From Arthrobacter sp. MSA 4-2 (GTDB taxonomy: Bacteria; Actinomycetota; Actinomycetes; Actinomycetales; Micrococcaceae), in assembly GCF_016405885.1 (NCBI RefSeq), contig NZ_JAEKGC010000005.1:62001-126000 (forward strand): a stretch of 64,000 nt of DNA, given 5' to 3'. A model generated the notes under the pieces. That model saw only the letters and a list, made by a program, of their open reading frames with translations, was not told the origin of the DNA and made no database searches. Shown one piece after another: positions 8,364-17,174 of the stretch. Both the position numbers and the translations under genes were made by a program. Numbering within the stretch: position 1 is the stretch's first letter; every line of letters begins with the position of its first letter.

Positions 8364-10199
8364 ATGCATTCGCCCATTGAGGACTACGCACTGGTATCGG
8401 ACCTTCACACCGGCGCGTTGATATCGCGCCGGGGGAGCGTCGACTGGCTGTGCTTTCCCCGCTTCGACTCCCCGTCCGTCTTCACCAAGCTGGTGGGAAC
8501 CGAAGACCACGGCCGCTGGCTGCTCGCCCCCGTAGAGGAGGATGCGGAGGTGATCGGGCGTGCATACCTCGATTCCACCTTCGTGTTGCAGACACGCTGG
8601 CGGACCAGCACGGGGGAGGTCCTGGTCACCGACTTCATGCCGGTGGAGGACCGCCGGGCGTCCCTGGTGCGGCGGGTCGAGGGGATCAGCGGGACCGTCA
8701 CGATGCGTGAGGAGCTTCAGCTGCGTTTCGAGTACGGCGACGTGGTGCCGTGGGTGCGCAAGGCCCATGACGACGACGGCCCCATGCTGCTGGCGATCGC
8801 CGGCCCCAACGCCTTGATGCACCGCGGCAACCCCCTGAAGCCCCAGGGGCACCAGCACGAGGGGACGCTGACGGTCACGGCGGGCCAGCGCCTTGACATC
8901 GAGCTGGCGTGGTTCCCCTCCCACCGCACCGCACCCCGCAGCCAGGAGGCCGCGCCGTGCCTCGAGAGCACCATCGCCTACTGGCGCGCCTGGGCGTCGA
9001 ACTACGAGCCGCAGGGCGAGTACGACGACATGGTCAAGCGGTCGCTGCTGGTGCTCCGGGCCCTGACCCATGAGGACACCGGCGGGATCGTCGCGGCGCC
9101 CACCACCTCCCTGCCCGAGCACTTCGGCGGCGAACGCAACTGGGACTACCGTTTCTGCTGGCTCCGGGACGCGGCCCTGACCCTTGAGGCGATGATGACC
9201 CACGGCTACCAGGAGGAAGCGCTCGAGTGGCGGAACTGGCTCCTCCGCGCGGTGGCCGGGGATCCCGAGGACCTCCAGATCATGTACGGCCTGGCCGGGG
9301 AACGGCACCTTCCCGAGACCATCCTTTCCCACCTGCCCGGGTACCGGGACTCCCTGCCGGTGCGCATCGGCAACGGCGCCGTCCACCAGTATCAGGCCGA
9401 CGTTGTCGGCGAGGTGATCGTGGCCCTCGAGAAGCTCCGCTGCCACGGGGTGACGGAGGACCACTTCTCCTGGCCGCTGCAGCGCGCACTTCTCGGTTTC
9501 GCCGAGAACCACCTCCACGACAAGGACCACGGCATCTGGGAGATGCGCGGGGACCTCAAACACTTCACCCACTCCCGGGTGATGATGTGGGCCGCGTTCG
9601 ACTGCGCCGTCCGTGCCGTGGAGGACCACGGACTCGACGGCCCGCTGGAGCAGTGGATCGCCCTGCGCGATGAGCTGCGCGCCGAGGTGATGGAGCACGG
9701 CTTCAACGAGGAACTCAACTCCTTCACCCAGGCCTACGGCGAGGAGCAGCTCGATGCCTCGCTCCTCCAGCTGCCGCAGGTGGGCTTCCTCGCCTACGAC
9801 GACCCGAAGATGCTCGGGACCGTGGCTGCGCTCGAGAAGAACCTCCTCACCGATGAGGGGCTGCTGCTGCGCTACCGCACCGACGAGTCCGACGACGGGC
9901 TCGAGCCCGGCGAGCACCCCTTCCTTGCCTGCTCCTTCTGGCTGGTCGAACAGTACGCGCGCAGCGGCCGCGGCGAGGAGGCGCGGGGCCTCATGGACCG
10001 GCTGATCGGTTTTGCCAACGAGCTGGGGCTGCTCTCGGAGGAGTACGACGCCAAGGCCCGCACCATGGTCGGTAACTACCCGCAGGCGTTCTCCCACCTG
10101 ACACTGGTGCGGGCCGCCGACGCGATCCACTACGCCGCCGCCCTGCAGCCGTCCTCCCTGGCCGGCGCCCTCGGGGTTACGGCTTTAGAACAACCTTGA
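8364..10199 (+). CDS. Glycoside hydrolase family 15 protein (glucoamylase/trehalase-like)
   Basis: A 611-residue GH15 enzyme with the two-domain layout: an N-terminal beta-sandwich beginning SPIEDYALVSDLHTGALISR and GSVDWLCFPRFDSPSVF, and a C-terminal (alpha/alpha)6 barrel from about residue 230 with the hallmark GGERNWDYRFCWLRDAAL. No signal peptide is present, so it is intracellular. Actinobacterial relatives include trehalases, so trehalose or a small alpha-glucan is a plausible substrate, unproven. The ATG at 8364 lacks a strong ribosome binding site. The 3' end overlaps the convergent alcohol dehydrogenase gene by 23 bases (10177-10199). Confidence 0.92.
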   Translation: MHSPIEDYALVSDLHTGALISRRGSVDWLCFPRFDSPSVFTKLVGTEDHGRWLLAPVEEDAEVIGRAYLDSTFVLQTRWRTSTGEVLVTDFMPVEDRRASLVRRVEGISGTVTMREELQLRFEYGDVVPWVRKAHDDDGPMLLAIAGPNALMHRGNPLKPQGHQHEGTLTVTAGQRLDIELAWFPSHRTAPRSQEAAPCLESTIAYWRAWASNYEPQGEYDDMVKRSLLVLRALTHEDTGGIVAAPTTSLPEHFGGERNWDYRFCWLRDAALTLEAMMTHGYQEEALEWRNWLLRAVAGDPEDLQIMYGLAGERHLPETILSHLPGYRDSLPVRIGNGAVHQYQADVVGEVIVALEKLRCHGVTEDHFSWPLQRALLGFAENHLHDKDHGIWEMRGDLKHFTHSRVMMWAAFDCAVRAVEDHGLDGPLEQWIALRDELRAEVMEHGFNEELNSFTQAYGEEQLDASLLQLPQVGFLAYDDPKMLGTVAALEKNLLTDEGLLLRYRTDESDDGLEPGEHPFLACSFWLVEQYARSGRGEEARGLMDRLIGFANELGLLSEEYDAKARTMVGNYPQAFSHLTLVRAADAIHYAAALQPSSLAGALGVTALEQP

Positions 10200-11352
10200 T
10201 GCACCCATCCTGCTTTTTTTGGAAGCTGGAGTAGGCCTCCGGGGCCTCATCGATCGACACTTCGTGGGTCATCAGGTCGGTGACGCCCAGGGGATCGGCG
10301 GGGTCCTCGACGAGGGGAAGCAGGTCCTCGGTCCAGCGGCGGACATTGCACTGGCCCATGCGCAGCTGGAGCTGCTTGTCGAACATGGTGAACAGCGGCA
10401 TCGGGTTCGCATTGCCGCCGTACACCCCGCTGAGGGAGACGGTTCCGCCCCGGCGCACCGAATCGATGGCCGAGTGCAGGACGCTCAGGCGGTCAATCCC
10501 CGCCGTTTCGACGGCCTTGCGGGCCAGGGCGTCCGGCAGCAGGCCGACGGCGTTCTGGGCGAACGCACCGGCGGGGGAGCCATGGGCCTCCATCCCCACT
10601 GCGTCGACCACAGAGTCGGGTCCGCGCCCTCCGGTCATGCTGCGCAGTTCCTCGCCCAGGTTCTTTGAGAAGTCCAGGGTCTCGATGCCGTGCCGCTGGG
10701 CCATCGCCCGGCGTTCGGCGACCGGTTCGATGCCGATGACGCGGTACCCGAGGTGCCTGCCGATGCGGGCGGCGAACTGGCCCACCGGGCCGAGCCCGTA
10801 GACGGCGAGGGTACCGCCGTCGGGAACATCGGCGTACTTGACCCCCTGCCAGGCCGTGGGGAGGATGTCGGAGAGGTAGAGGTATCGCTCGTCGGGAAGC
10901 TCGGACCCCACCTTGATGGGTCCGTAGTTCGCGTGCGGGACCCTCAGGAATTGGGCCTGGCCGCCCGGCACCGAGCCGTACAGGGAGGAGAAGCCGAAGA
11001 GGCTTGCGCCCGTGCCCTTCTCGCGGACCTGGGTGGTCTCGCACTGGGACTGCAGTCCGCTGCGGCACATCATGCAGTGGCCGCAGGAAATGTTGAAGGG
11101 AACGACAACGCGGTCCCCGGGCACCAGGTTCGTGACCTCGCTGCCGACCTCCTCGACGATGCCCATCGGCTCGTGGCCCAGGATGTCCCCCCGCGACAGG
11201 TAAGGCCCGAGGACCTCATAGAGGTGGAGGTCGGAGCCGCAGATGGCGGTGGAGGTGATCCTCACGATCGCATCCGTCGGTTCCTGAAGGATCGGGTCCG
11301 GAACTTCCTCGACGCTGATCTTCCGACGGCCCTGCCAGGTCACTGCTTTCAC
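10177..11352 (-). CDS. Zinc-dependent alcohol dehydrogenase (formaldehyde-dehydrogenase-like)
   Basis: A 391-residue medium-chain dehydrogenase. Catalytic zinc ligands lie in AICGSDLHLYE and GHEPMGIVEEVG; the structural zinc loop is SCGHCMMCRSGLQSQCE. The Rossmann motif is YGLGPVGQFAARIG (about residue 190). The long form with the conserved DAVGMEAHG segment resembles glutathione-independent formaldehyde dehydrogenase-like proteins, but substrate cannot be fixed. The GTG start is preferred because GGAGG lies 5 bases upstream; an in-frame TTG 12 bases earlier would place GGAGG inside the gene. It is monocistronic and convergent with the GH15 gene. Confidence 0.9.
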   Translation of the reverse strand: MKAVTWQGRRKISVEEVPDPILQEPTDAIVRITSTAICGSDLHLYEVLGPYLSRGDILGHEPMGIVEEVGSEVTNLVPGDRVVVPFNISCGHCMMCRSGLQSQCETTQVREKGTGASLFGFSSLYGSVPGGQAQFLRVPHANYGPIKVGSELPDERYLYLSDILPTAWQGVKYADVPDGGTLAVYGLGPVGQFAARIGRHLGYRVIGIEPVAERRAMAQRHGIETLDFSKNLGEELRSMTGGRGPDSVVDAVGMEAHGSPAGAFAQNAVGLLPDALARKAVETAGIDRLSVLHSAIDSVRRGGTVSLSGVYGGNANPMPLFTMFDKQLQLRMGQCNVRRWTEDLLPLVEDPADPLGVTDLMTHEVSIDEAPEAYSSFQKKQDGCIKVVLKP

Positions 11353-11462
11353 GCCTGCCTCCAAAGGTAGTAAGGGTGCTGTCTTTTCCTACTATTCCCC
11401 CGGACCGGCCGGAAAGCAAAGCCGGGTGCGAGAAGCCGGGCCGCACCCACTACCCTGATTCG

Positions 11463-12191
11463 GTGGAACTCCTCGCCTCGCCCGCCGTCCGCGTGGGTCT
11501 CTCGGTCGCCGTCGCCACCGGCCTCTACGGCATCTCCTTCGGGGCGCTGTCCGCCGCCTCCGGCCTCAGCCTCGCCCAGACGGCCGCCCTGAGCCTGCTG
11601 ATGTTCAGCGGGGGTTCTCAGTTCGCCTTCATCGGCGTCGTGGCCGGCGGGGGCAGTGGGCTGTCGGCGTTGTCGGCCGCTGCGCTGCTCGGGCTCCGCA
11701 ACGGTGTGTATGGGATGCAGCTCAATTTTCTGCTGCGGCCGCGGGGCTGGCGGAAGGCCGCGGCCGCGCAGCTCACCATCGACGAATCGGTCGCCACCGC
11801 CACCGCCCAGAGCGAACTGCTGGAGGCGAAGCGCGGTTTTTGGACCGCAGGCATCGGGGTGTTCGTGCTCTGGAACGTCTTCACCCTCGTGGGGGCGCTG
11901 CTTGGCGGTGCGGTGGGCGATCCGCGGCAGTGGGGGCTCGACGGCGCCGCAGTCGCCGCATTCCTCGGGCTGCTGTGGCCGCGGCTGCGCTCCCGGGAGG
12001 CCGGGGCCATCGCGGTTGCCTGCGCCGTGGTGACCGTCGTTGCCGTGCCCCTGGCCCCGCCGGGGGTTCCCATCCTGTGCGCTGCCGTGGTGGCCGCTGT
12101 CCTCGGCCTGCGCCGGACGCCTCCCCGGCCTCCGGAAGCCGCGGCGGACCGGCGGCCGGACCCGCAGCCCGGCCTGAACGGGGGTGCCTGA
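11463..12191 (+). CDS. azlC: AzlC-family branched-chain amino acid exporter, large subunit
   Basis: A 242-residue membrane protein of the AzlC (YgaZ) family, the large subunit of a branched-chain amino acid efflux pair. The N-terminus GLYGISFGALSAASGLS and LLMFSGGSQFAFIGVVAGG match the family signature (residues about 20-65), followed by several hydrophobic helices. The GTG start MELLASP is chosen because homologues begin here; the frame remains open upstream. Its stop overlaps the next start as TGATG, coupling it to AzlD. A Pro/Arg-rich tail of about 20 residues is probably cytoplasmic. Confidence 0.9.
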   Translation: MELLASPAVRVGLSVAVATGLYGISFGALSAASGLSLAQTAALSLLMFSGGSQFAFIGVVAGGGSGLSALSAAALLGLRNGVYGMQLNFLLRPRGWRKAAAAQLTIDESVATATAQSELLEAKRGFWTAGIGVFVLWNVFTLVGALLGGAVGDPRQWGLDGAAVAAFLGLLWPRLRSREAGAIAVACAVVTVVAVPLAPPGVPILCAAVVAAVLGLRRTPPRPPEAAADRRPDPQPGLNGGA

Positions 12192-12502
12192 TGGTCCTGT
12201 GGTCCTGGATTCTGGCCGCCGGCTTCGTCTCCTTCGCGACCAAGCTTGCCGGCTACCTGGTGCCTGCCCGGATCCTGGGCAATCCACGCATGCTGCGCGC
12301 TGCGGGGGCGCTCACGGTGGGGCTGCTGACCTCGCTGACTGTCGTCACCACGGTCTCCTCGGGCAGCGTCCTCGTGCCGGATGCGCGGCTCGCCGCAGCT
12401 GCCGCGGCCGCCGTCGCCCTCTGGCTCCGGGCTCCGTTCCTCGTCGTGGTCGCTGCCGGGGCGCTCGCCGCTGCAGCGGCGCGGATGGCGGGCCTGCCCT
12501 GA
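12191..12502 (+). CDS. azlD: AzlD-family branched-chain amino acid exporter, small subunit
   Basis: A 103-residue membrane protein, partner of AzlC. It starts MVLWSWILAAGFVSFATKLAG and has three to four hydrophobic helices, the usual AzlD size and topology. The ATG overlaps the azlC TGA by one base. Export of branched-chain amino acids is known for AzlCD/YgaZH; the specific substrate here is inferred. Confidence 0.88.
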   Translation: MVLWSWILAAGFVSFATKLAGYLVPARILGNPRMLRAAGALTVGLLTSLTVVTTVSSGSVLVPDARLAAAAAAAVALWLRAPFLVVVAAGALAAAAARMAGLP

Positions 12503-12634
12503 CGCCCCGGTCCTCAGGGTCCTGCCCCGGCGGCCGGGACCCCATGTCCCTGCCATGAGCTCCTGCCCTGTGCGCCTGTCCGGCCGCGTGTCGGGCTGGT
12601 GGCGCGGCGGCTGGCGCGGCAGGGTAGCGCGCGT

Positions 12635-13771
12635 TCAGCTTCCCGCGGCTGCTGCGGCACCGACGGTGGCGGCGGTCGCCTCGGCGATTGCGGCCTCCTC
12701 GTCGGTCGGGACCACCAGCACGGGCATCGCCGATCCCGCGGTGCTGACGACGCGCGCCGACGACCCGCGCGGCTCGTTGAGTTCGGGGTCGAGTTCGATG
12801 CCGAGCGCCGTGAGCTCGCCCGCCACCAGTGAGCGGAAAGACGAGGAGTTCTCGCCGATGCCCGCGGTGAACACCAGGGCGTGTGCTCCGCCGACCGCCA
12901 CGTGGTAGCCGCCGATGTACTTCGCGAGGCGGTAGGCGGCGATCTCGAGGGCGAGCTGCGCCGCCTTGTCCCCGCCGTCGGCGGCCTTCTCCACCGAGCG
13001 CATGTCATTGGTGCCCGCCAGCCCGCGCAGCCCCGATTCGCGGTTCAGCAGGGTGTCGAGGTCTTCGGGGGAGTAGCCCTCGCGGGCCAGGAACAGCAGG
13101 ATCGACGGGTCGATGTCGCCCGAGCGGGTGCCCATCACCAGTCCTTCGAGCGGGGTGAAGCCCATGGAGGTGTCTATGCTCCGGCCACCGCGCACTGCCG
13201 TCACCGATGCGCCGTTGCCCAGATGCGCAATCACGGCATGAAAGTTCTCGCGGGGGGTGCCAAGGAATTCGGCGGCCTTCCCGGTGACGTAGTCATGGGA
13301 GGTCCCGTGGAAGCCGTAGCGCCGGATCCCGTGTTTCGTGTAGAGCTCGTTGGGCACCGCGTAGCGCCAGGCCCGCTCGGGGAGGGTCCGGTGGAACGCG
13401 GTGTCGAACACGGCCACCTGCGGGATGCCGGGCCACTTCTGGGCGACCGCCCGGATCCCCAGCACATTGGCCGGGTTGTGGAGCGGTGCCAGCGGGTTGA
13501 GGCGCTCGATGGCGCGGATGATCTCCGGGGTGATGAGCACCGGTTCCCCGAAGCGCTCGCCGCCGTGGACCACCCGGTGTCCCACTGCGTCGATGGTCTT
13601 CCCCTGCAGGATGACCGCGAGTTCGGTGTCGAAGTGTTCGATCGCCGCGGCGTGGTCGGGCACCCATTCCTCGCCGATGCTTTCGATCAGCCCCTGCGCC
13701 AGGACGTCGTCGCCCTCGCGCACCTGGTACTTGAGTGAGGATGAGCCGGAGTTGATGACGAGGATGATCAT
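12635..13771 (-). CDS. ackA: Acetate kinase
   Basis: A 378-residue ASKHA-fold kinase that interconverts acetate plus ATP and acetyl phosphate plus ADP. Diagnostic motifs are INSGSSSLKYQ at the N-terminus, VGHRVVHGGERF, YGFHGTSHDYV, and GFTPLEGLVMGTRSGDIDP (about 195-213), with the phosphate-2 motif VFTAGIGENS near 305. Slightly shorter than E. coli AckA, as usual in actinobacteria. Its ATG overlaps the pta stop by ATGA. The gene pair runs the acetyl-CoA to acetate pathway in either direction. Confidence 0.97.
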   Translation of the reverse strand: MIILVINSGSSSLKYQVREGDDVLAQGLIESIGEEWVPDHAAAIEHFDTELAVILQGKTIDAVGHRVVHGGERFGEPVLITPEIIRAIERLNPLAPLHNPANVLGIRAVAQKWPGIPQVAVFDTAFHRTLPERAWRYAVPNELYTKHGIRRYGFHGTSHDYVTGKAAEFLGTPRENFHAVIAHLGNGASVTAVRGGRSIDTSMGFTPLEGLVMGTRSGDIDPSILLFLAREGYSPEDLDTLLNRESGLRGLAGTNDMRSVEKAADGGDKAAQLALEIAAYRLAKYIGGYHVAVGGAHALVFTAGIGENSSSFRSLVAGELTALGIELDPELNEPRGSSARVVSTAGSAMPVLVVPTDEEAAIAEATAATVGAAAAAGS

Positions 13772-15894
13772 GCCTGCTGCTTTCCTGGGGTTGATGCGGC
13801 TGCGACGGCGGCCGAGGCGGGAGGTGCCTGCTGCGCCTGAACCGCGGTGATGGCGACCGTGTTGACGATGTCCTCAACGGTGCAGCCGCGGGAGAGGTCG
13901 TTGACGGGCTTGCGGAGGCCCTGGAGCACCGGCCCGACGGCGACCGCGCCGGCCGACTGCTGGACGGCCTTGTAGGTGTTGTTGCCGGTGTTGAGGTCCG
14001 GGAAGATGAAGACCGTCGCCTGGCCCGCCACCGAGGAGCCCGGGAGCTTCGACGCCGCGACCGAGGCATCCACGGCGGCGTCGTACTGGATCGGGCCCTC
14101 GACCGGCAGTTCGGGCCGGAGCGCCTTCACGAGTTCGGTGGCGCGGCGGACCTCGTCGACGGCCCCGCCGTAGCCCGATTCCCCCGTCGAGTAGGAGAGC
14201 ATCGCCACGCGCGGCTCGACGCCGAACTGCTCGGCGGTGTCGGCCGAGGCGGAGGCGATATCCGCGAGCTGCTCCTCGTTCGGTTCGGGATTCACCGCGC
14301 AGTCGCCGTAGACGAGCACCCGGTCGGAGAGCAGCATGAGGAAGACGGAGGAGACGATCCGGGCGCCCTCGCGCGTCTTGACGAACTCGAGGGCGGGCCG
14401 GATGGTGTTGGCGGTGGTGTGCGCCGCGCCGGAGACCATACCGTCGACATAGCCGAGCTGGACCATCATGGTGCCGAAATATGCCCCGTCAAGCATGCGT
14501 TCCCGGGCGGTCTCGATGGTGACGTTCTTGTGCGCGCGGAGGCGGGCGTACTCGGTGGCGAACTCCTCTCGCAGGTCCGAGGTTTCGGGATCGATCAGGG
14601 TGATGCCGGTGAGGTCGATGCCCTGCCCGGCGGCGAGTTCCCGAACCTGCGATTCAGGGCCGAGGATGGTCAGGTCGCACACGTCCCGGCGGTGCAGGAT
14701 TTCCGCGGCGCGAAGGATCCGGATGTCGGTTCCTTCGGGCAGCACGATGGAGCGGCGCTGCGAGCGGGCCCGCTGGATGAGTTCATGGAGGAACCGCAAC
14801 GGCGTCATGGAGATGGCCCGCGGAAGCGCGAGACGTTCGAGCAGTTCCTCCTCGTCAACCTGCCGCGACCACGCGCCGAGCGCGGCGGCAGACTTCCGGC
14901 GAAGCCCCGTGGCGATCTCTCCGCGCACCCCGCCGACCCGCTGGGCGGCGGTGTAGGTGTCGTCGTCGAGCGCGAACACGGGGAAGGGGGCCTGGGCCAG
15001 GAGTGGCAGCAGGTGGGGGTCCGGCTCGAGTCCGCCCGTGAGGACGAGCCCGGAAGGCACGGGGAACTCGGGCGAGAAGGAGGAGGCGAGCGTCGCGGCC
15101 AGCACGTCGGCGCGGTCGCCGGGAACGATGACCAGGGCGCCGTCGGTGAGCAGGTGCAGGAAGTTGCCCACGTTCATCGCGGCGACCCGGACGGAGAGCA
15201 CGTCCCGCTCCAGGTTGGTGCTTCCGGCGATCTGATTCGCCCCCAGCTCCGCGGCCACCTCCGAAATGGTGGGACGGGCGATCTCGGGCAGTTCGGGAAT
15301 GACATAGACGGGCCGTCCGGACCGGCCCGGGCGGACCTCGGCGCGGATGCCCTCAACCGCATCGTCGGGGGCGCGGTTCACCATCATGGCCAGCAGCGAG
15401 ACCTTGGCCTCGTCGAGCTCCTGCCGGGCGACGTCGACGGCGTCGGCAGCCTCGGCGACGGACATCTCCTTCGCGCTGACCACGGCCAGCACCATCGCCC
15501 CGAGGTTGTTGGCGAGGCGGGCGTTCAGGTCGAACTCCACCGCTGCGTCGTGGCCGCCGAGGTCGGTGCCCTCGACGATGACGACGTCGCACCTGCTGGC
15601 GATCTCGCTGTAGATCGCCACGCACGCGGTGTCGATCTCCTCGCGGTTGCCGGCCACCAGCAGCGCGCGGGCCTGGGCGCGGGTCAGCCCGCCGCGGGAA
15701 CGCTCGGGCGGAAGGTTGAAGCTGCGCTGCATCAGTTGGACCATCGGGTCCGCGGCGGGGTCGTCGCCCTCGACGATCGGCCGGAAGAAACCCACCCGGT
15801 CGGCGTGCCGGTGGAGCATATCGGCGAGGCCAAGGGAGATCAGGGACTTCCCGGAGCCTGGGTTCATGGCACTGACGTATATTCCGCGGGTCAT
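13768..15894 (-). CDS. pta: Phosphate acetyltransferase, long form
   Basis: A 708-residue enzyme converting acetyl-CoA and phosphate to acetyl phosphate and CoA. The N-terminal third is a P-loop/dethiobiotin-synthetase-like domain with NPGSGKSLISLGL (about 11-23); a DRTGG-type middle domain precedes the catalytic PTA_PTB domain, which begins near FLHELIQRARSQRRSIVLPEG split around residue 370 and ends with ATVFIFPDLNTGNNTYKAVQ. Long-form Pta proteins can be allosterically regulated. It is first of the pta-ackA operon, coupled by ATGA. The C-terminus is Ala/Gln/Pro-rich and probably disordered. Confidence 0.96.
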   Translation of the reverse strand: MTRGIYVSAMNPGSGKSLISLGLADMLHRHADRVGFFRPIVEGDDPAADPMVQLMQRSFNLPPERSRGGLTRAQARALLVAGNREEIDTACVAIYSEIASRCDVVIVEGTDLGGHDAAVEFDLNARLANNLGAMVLAVVSAKEMSVAEAADAVDVARQELDEAKVSLLAMMVNRAPDDAVEGIRAEVRPGRSGRPVYVIPELPEIARPTISEVAAELGANQIAGSTNLERDVLSVRVAAMNVGNFLHLLTDGALVIVPGDRADVLAATLASSFSPEFPVPSGLVLTGGLEPDPHLLPLLAQAPFPVFALDDDTYTAAQRVGGVRGEIATGLRRKSAAALGAWSRQVDEEELLERLALPRAISMTPLRFLHELIQRARSQRRSIVLPEGTDIRILRAAEILHRRDVCDLTILGPESQVRELAAGQGIDLTGITLIDPETSDLREEFATEYARLRAHKNVTIETARERMLDGAYFGTMMVQLGYVDGMVSGAAHTTANTIRPALEFVKTREGARIVSSVFLMLLSDRVLVYGDCAVNPEPNEEQLADIASASADTAEQFGVEPRVAMLSYSTGESGYGGAVDEVRRATELVKALRPELPVEGPIQYDAAVDASVAASKLPGSSVAGQATVFIFPDLNTGNNTYKAVQQSAGAVAVGPVLQGLRKPVNDLSRGCTVEDIVNTVAITAVQAQQAPPASAAVAAASTPGKQQA

Positions 15895-15987
15895 TTCACC
15901 ATCCTGTCAGGGACCTGCCCGGGGTGCCATAACGCAGCCCACACGTCCGGCCGGGACGCGGGCGGCGGTTTCTGGGAGACTTGGACC

Positions 15988-16326
15988 ATGCTTGTCGCCT
16001 TCTCAGTCGCACCGTCCGGATCCTCCGAGCACTCAAGGGGCGGAGGTGACTCGGTTCATGAAGCGGTGGCCGCCGCCGTCGCCGTCGTGCGCGAGTCCGG
16101 CCTGCCCAACTCAACGGACTCGATGTTCACGACGATCGAAGGTGAGTGGGACGAGGTGATGGCCGTGATCAAGCACGCCACCGAAGCCGCCGGCCGGTAC
16201 GGCAGCAGGGTATCGCTGGTGCTGAAGGCCGACATCCGGCCCGGGCACACCGGCGAAATCACCGGCAAGGTCGAACGGCTCGAGCAGGCCCTGGGGGAGA
16301 TGCAGGAGTTCGAGGGCCACTCCTGA
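15988..16326 (+). CDS. MTH1187/YkoF-type thiamine-binding protein
   Basis: A 112-residue ferredoxin-like-fold protein of the MTH1187 (DUF77) family. It begins MLVAFSVAPSG and has the conserved ESGLPNSTDSMFTTIEGEWDEV and VIKHATEAAGRYGSRVSLVLK stretches (each quoted in part). Family members bind thiamine or a related pyrimidine; no thiamine biosynthesis or transport gene is adjacent. Its TGA overlaps the ATG of the next gene by one base, suggesting co-transcription. Confidence 0.85.
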   Translation: MLVAFSVAPSGSSEHSRGGGDSVHEAVAAAVAVVRESGLPNSTDSMFTTIEGEWDEVMAVIKHATEAAGRYGSRVSLVLKADIRPGHTGEITGKVERLEQALGEMQEFEGHS

Positions 16327-17138
16327 TGCCGCGTCAGGGGGCGCCCGCGCCGGTCGCGGGCGAATTTACGATCGACACGGGCACCTGCGAACTCGAGCCC
16401 GATCCCTACAGCACCAACGGCTGGGTGCTGCGCGTCAACGGAGTCCCAAGCTCACACATCGACATCGACGACCCGCTGCGCCTTGACTTCGAGTACATGC
16501 GCTGGATTGCAGCCCTTGTCGATGCCCGCTGGGGTCCCTCCGACCGGCTCCGGGTGCTGCACCTGGGCGGCGGTGCGTGCTCCCTGCCCCGGTACATCGC
16601 TGCGGCGCACCCGGCCGCCCGGCAGGTCGTCGTCGAGCTCGACGGAAAGCTGGCCGAACTGGTGCGCCAGTGGTTCGACCTGCCGAGGGCCCCGCTGGTG
16701 CGCATCCGGGTGGGGGAGGCGCGGGAGGTGACCCGGTCGCTGTCGGAGGCCAGCCGGGACCTCATCATCCGCGATGTGTTCGCAGGCAGCCGCACCCCGC
16801 ACCCGCTGACAACCGTCGGGTTCACGCAGGAGGCAAAGAGGGTGCTCGCCGCCGACGGGATCTACCTGGTCAACTGCGGCGACAGTCCCGACCTGAAGAT
16901 GGCGCGACGGGAAGCGGCCACCATCGCCTCGGCCTTCGCGAATACGGCGATCGTCGCCGATCCGGCAATGCTCAAGGGGCGCCGCTACGGCAACGTGATC
17001 ATCGCCGGCAGCGACGGCCCGCTCGGCGAAGGCCCCGGGCTGGCCCGGGGGCTGCTCGGCGGCGGTGTGCCGGCCCACCTTTGGCACGACGACCAGGTGC
17101 GCCGCTTCGCCGCCGGGGCGCAGCCACTCACCGACTGA
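16326..17138 (+). CDS. Spermidine-synthase-like SAM-fold protein
   Basis: A 270-residue Rossmann-fold protein similar to the spermidine synthase superfamily. The nucleotide-binding motif RVLHLGGGACSLPRYIA is followed by VVVELDGKLAELVRQW with the acidic residue that usually contacts the substrate nucleoside (about 75-115). The next loop reads IIRDVFAGSRTPHPLTT instead of the Asp-rich loop of true aminopropyltransferases, so polyamine synthesis is doubtful. No polyamine genes are nearby. It is coupled (TGATG) to the thiamine-binding gene. Confidence 0.8.
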   Translation: MPRQGAPAPVAGEFTIDTGTCELEPDPYSTNGWVLRVNGVPSSHIDIDDPLRLDFEYMRWIAALVDARWGPSDRLRVLHLGGGACSLPRYIAAAHPAARQVVVELDGKLAELVRQWFDLPRAPLVRIRVGEAREVTRSLSEASRDLIIRDVFAGSRTPHPLTTVGFTQEAKRVLAADGIYLVNCGDSPDLKMARREAATIASAFANTAIVADPAMLKGRRYGNVIIAGSDGPLGEGPGLARGLLGGGVPAHLWHDDQVRRFAAGAQPLTD

Positions 17139-17154
17139 CGCCCTGCCCGGTTCG

Positions 17155-17168
17155 GCCCTGCGCAGGGC
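17155..17168. terminator. Short palindrome between convergent genes
   Basis: GCCCTGCGCAGGGC is a perfect 14-base palindrome (6-bp stem, 2-base turn) in the 36-base gap between the stop at 17138 and the convergent permease stop at 17175. There is no T tract. A bidirectional terminator role is only suggested by position. Confidence 0.35.
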
Positions 17169-17174
17169 GCTCCG

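Noticed and set aside
8316..10130. Minus-strand ORF of 604 codons
   Set aside because: Antisense of the GH15 gene, whose plus-strand reading has the full GH15 signature.
14419..15987. Plus-strand ORF across pta
   Set aside because: Antisense of pta. Only its 3' end (from 15988) is a true gene, the thiamine-binding protein.
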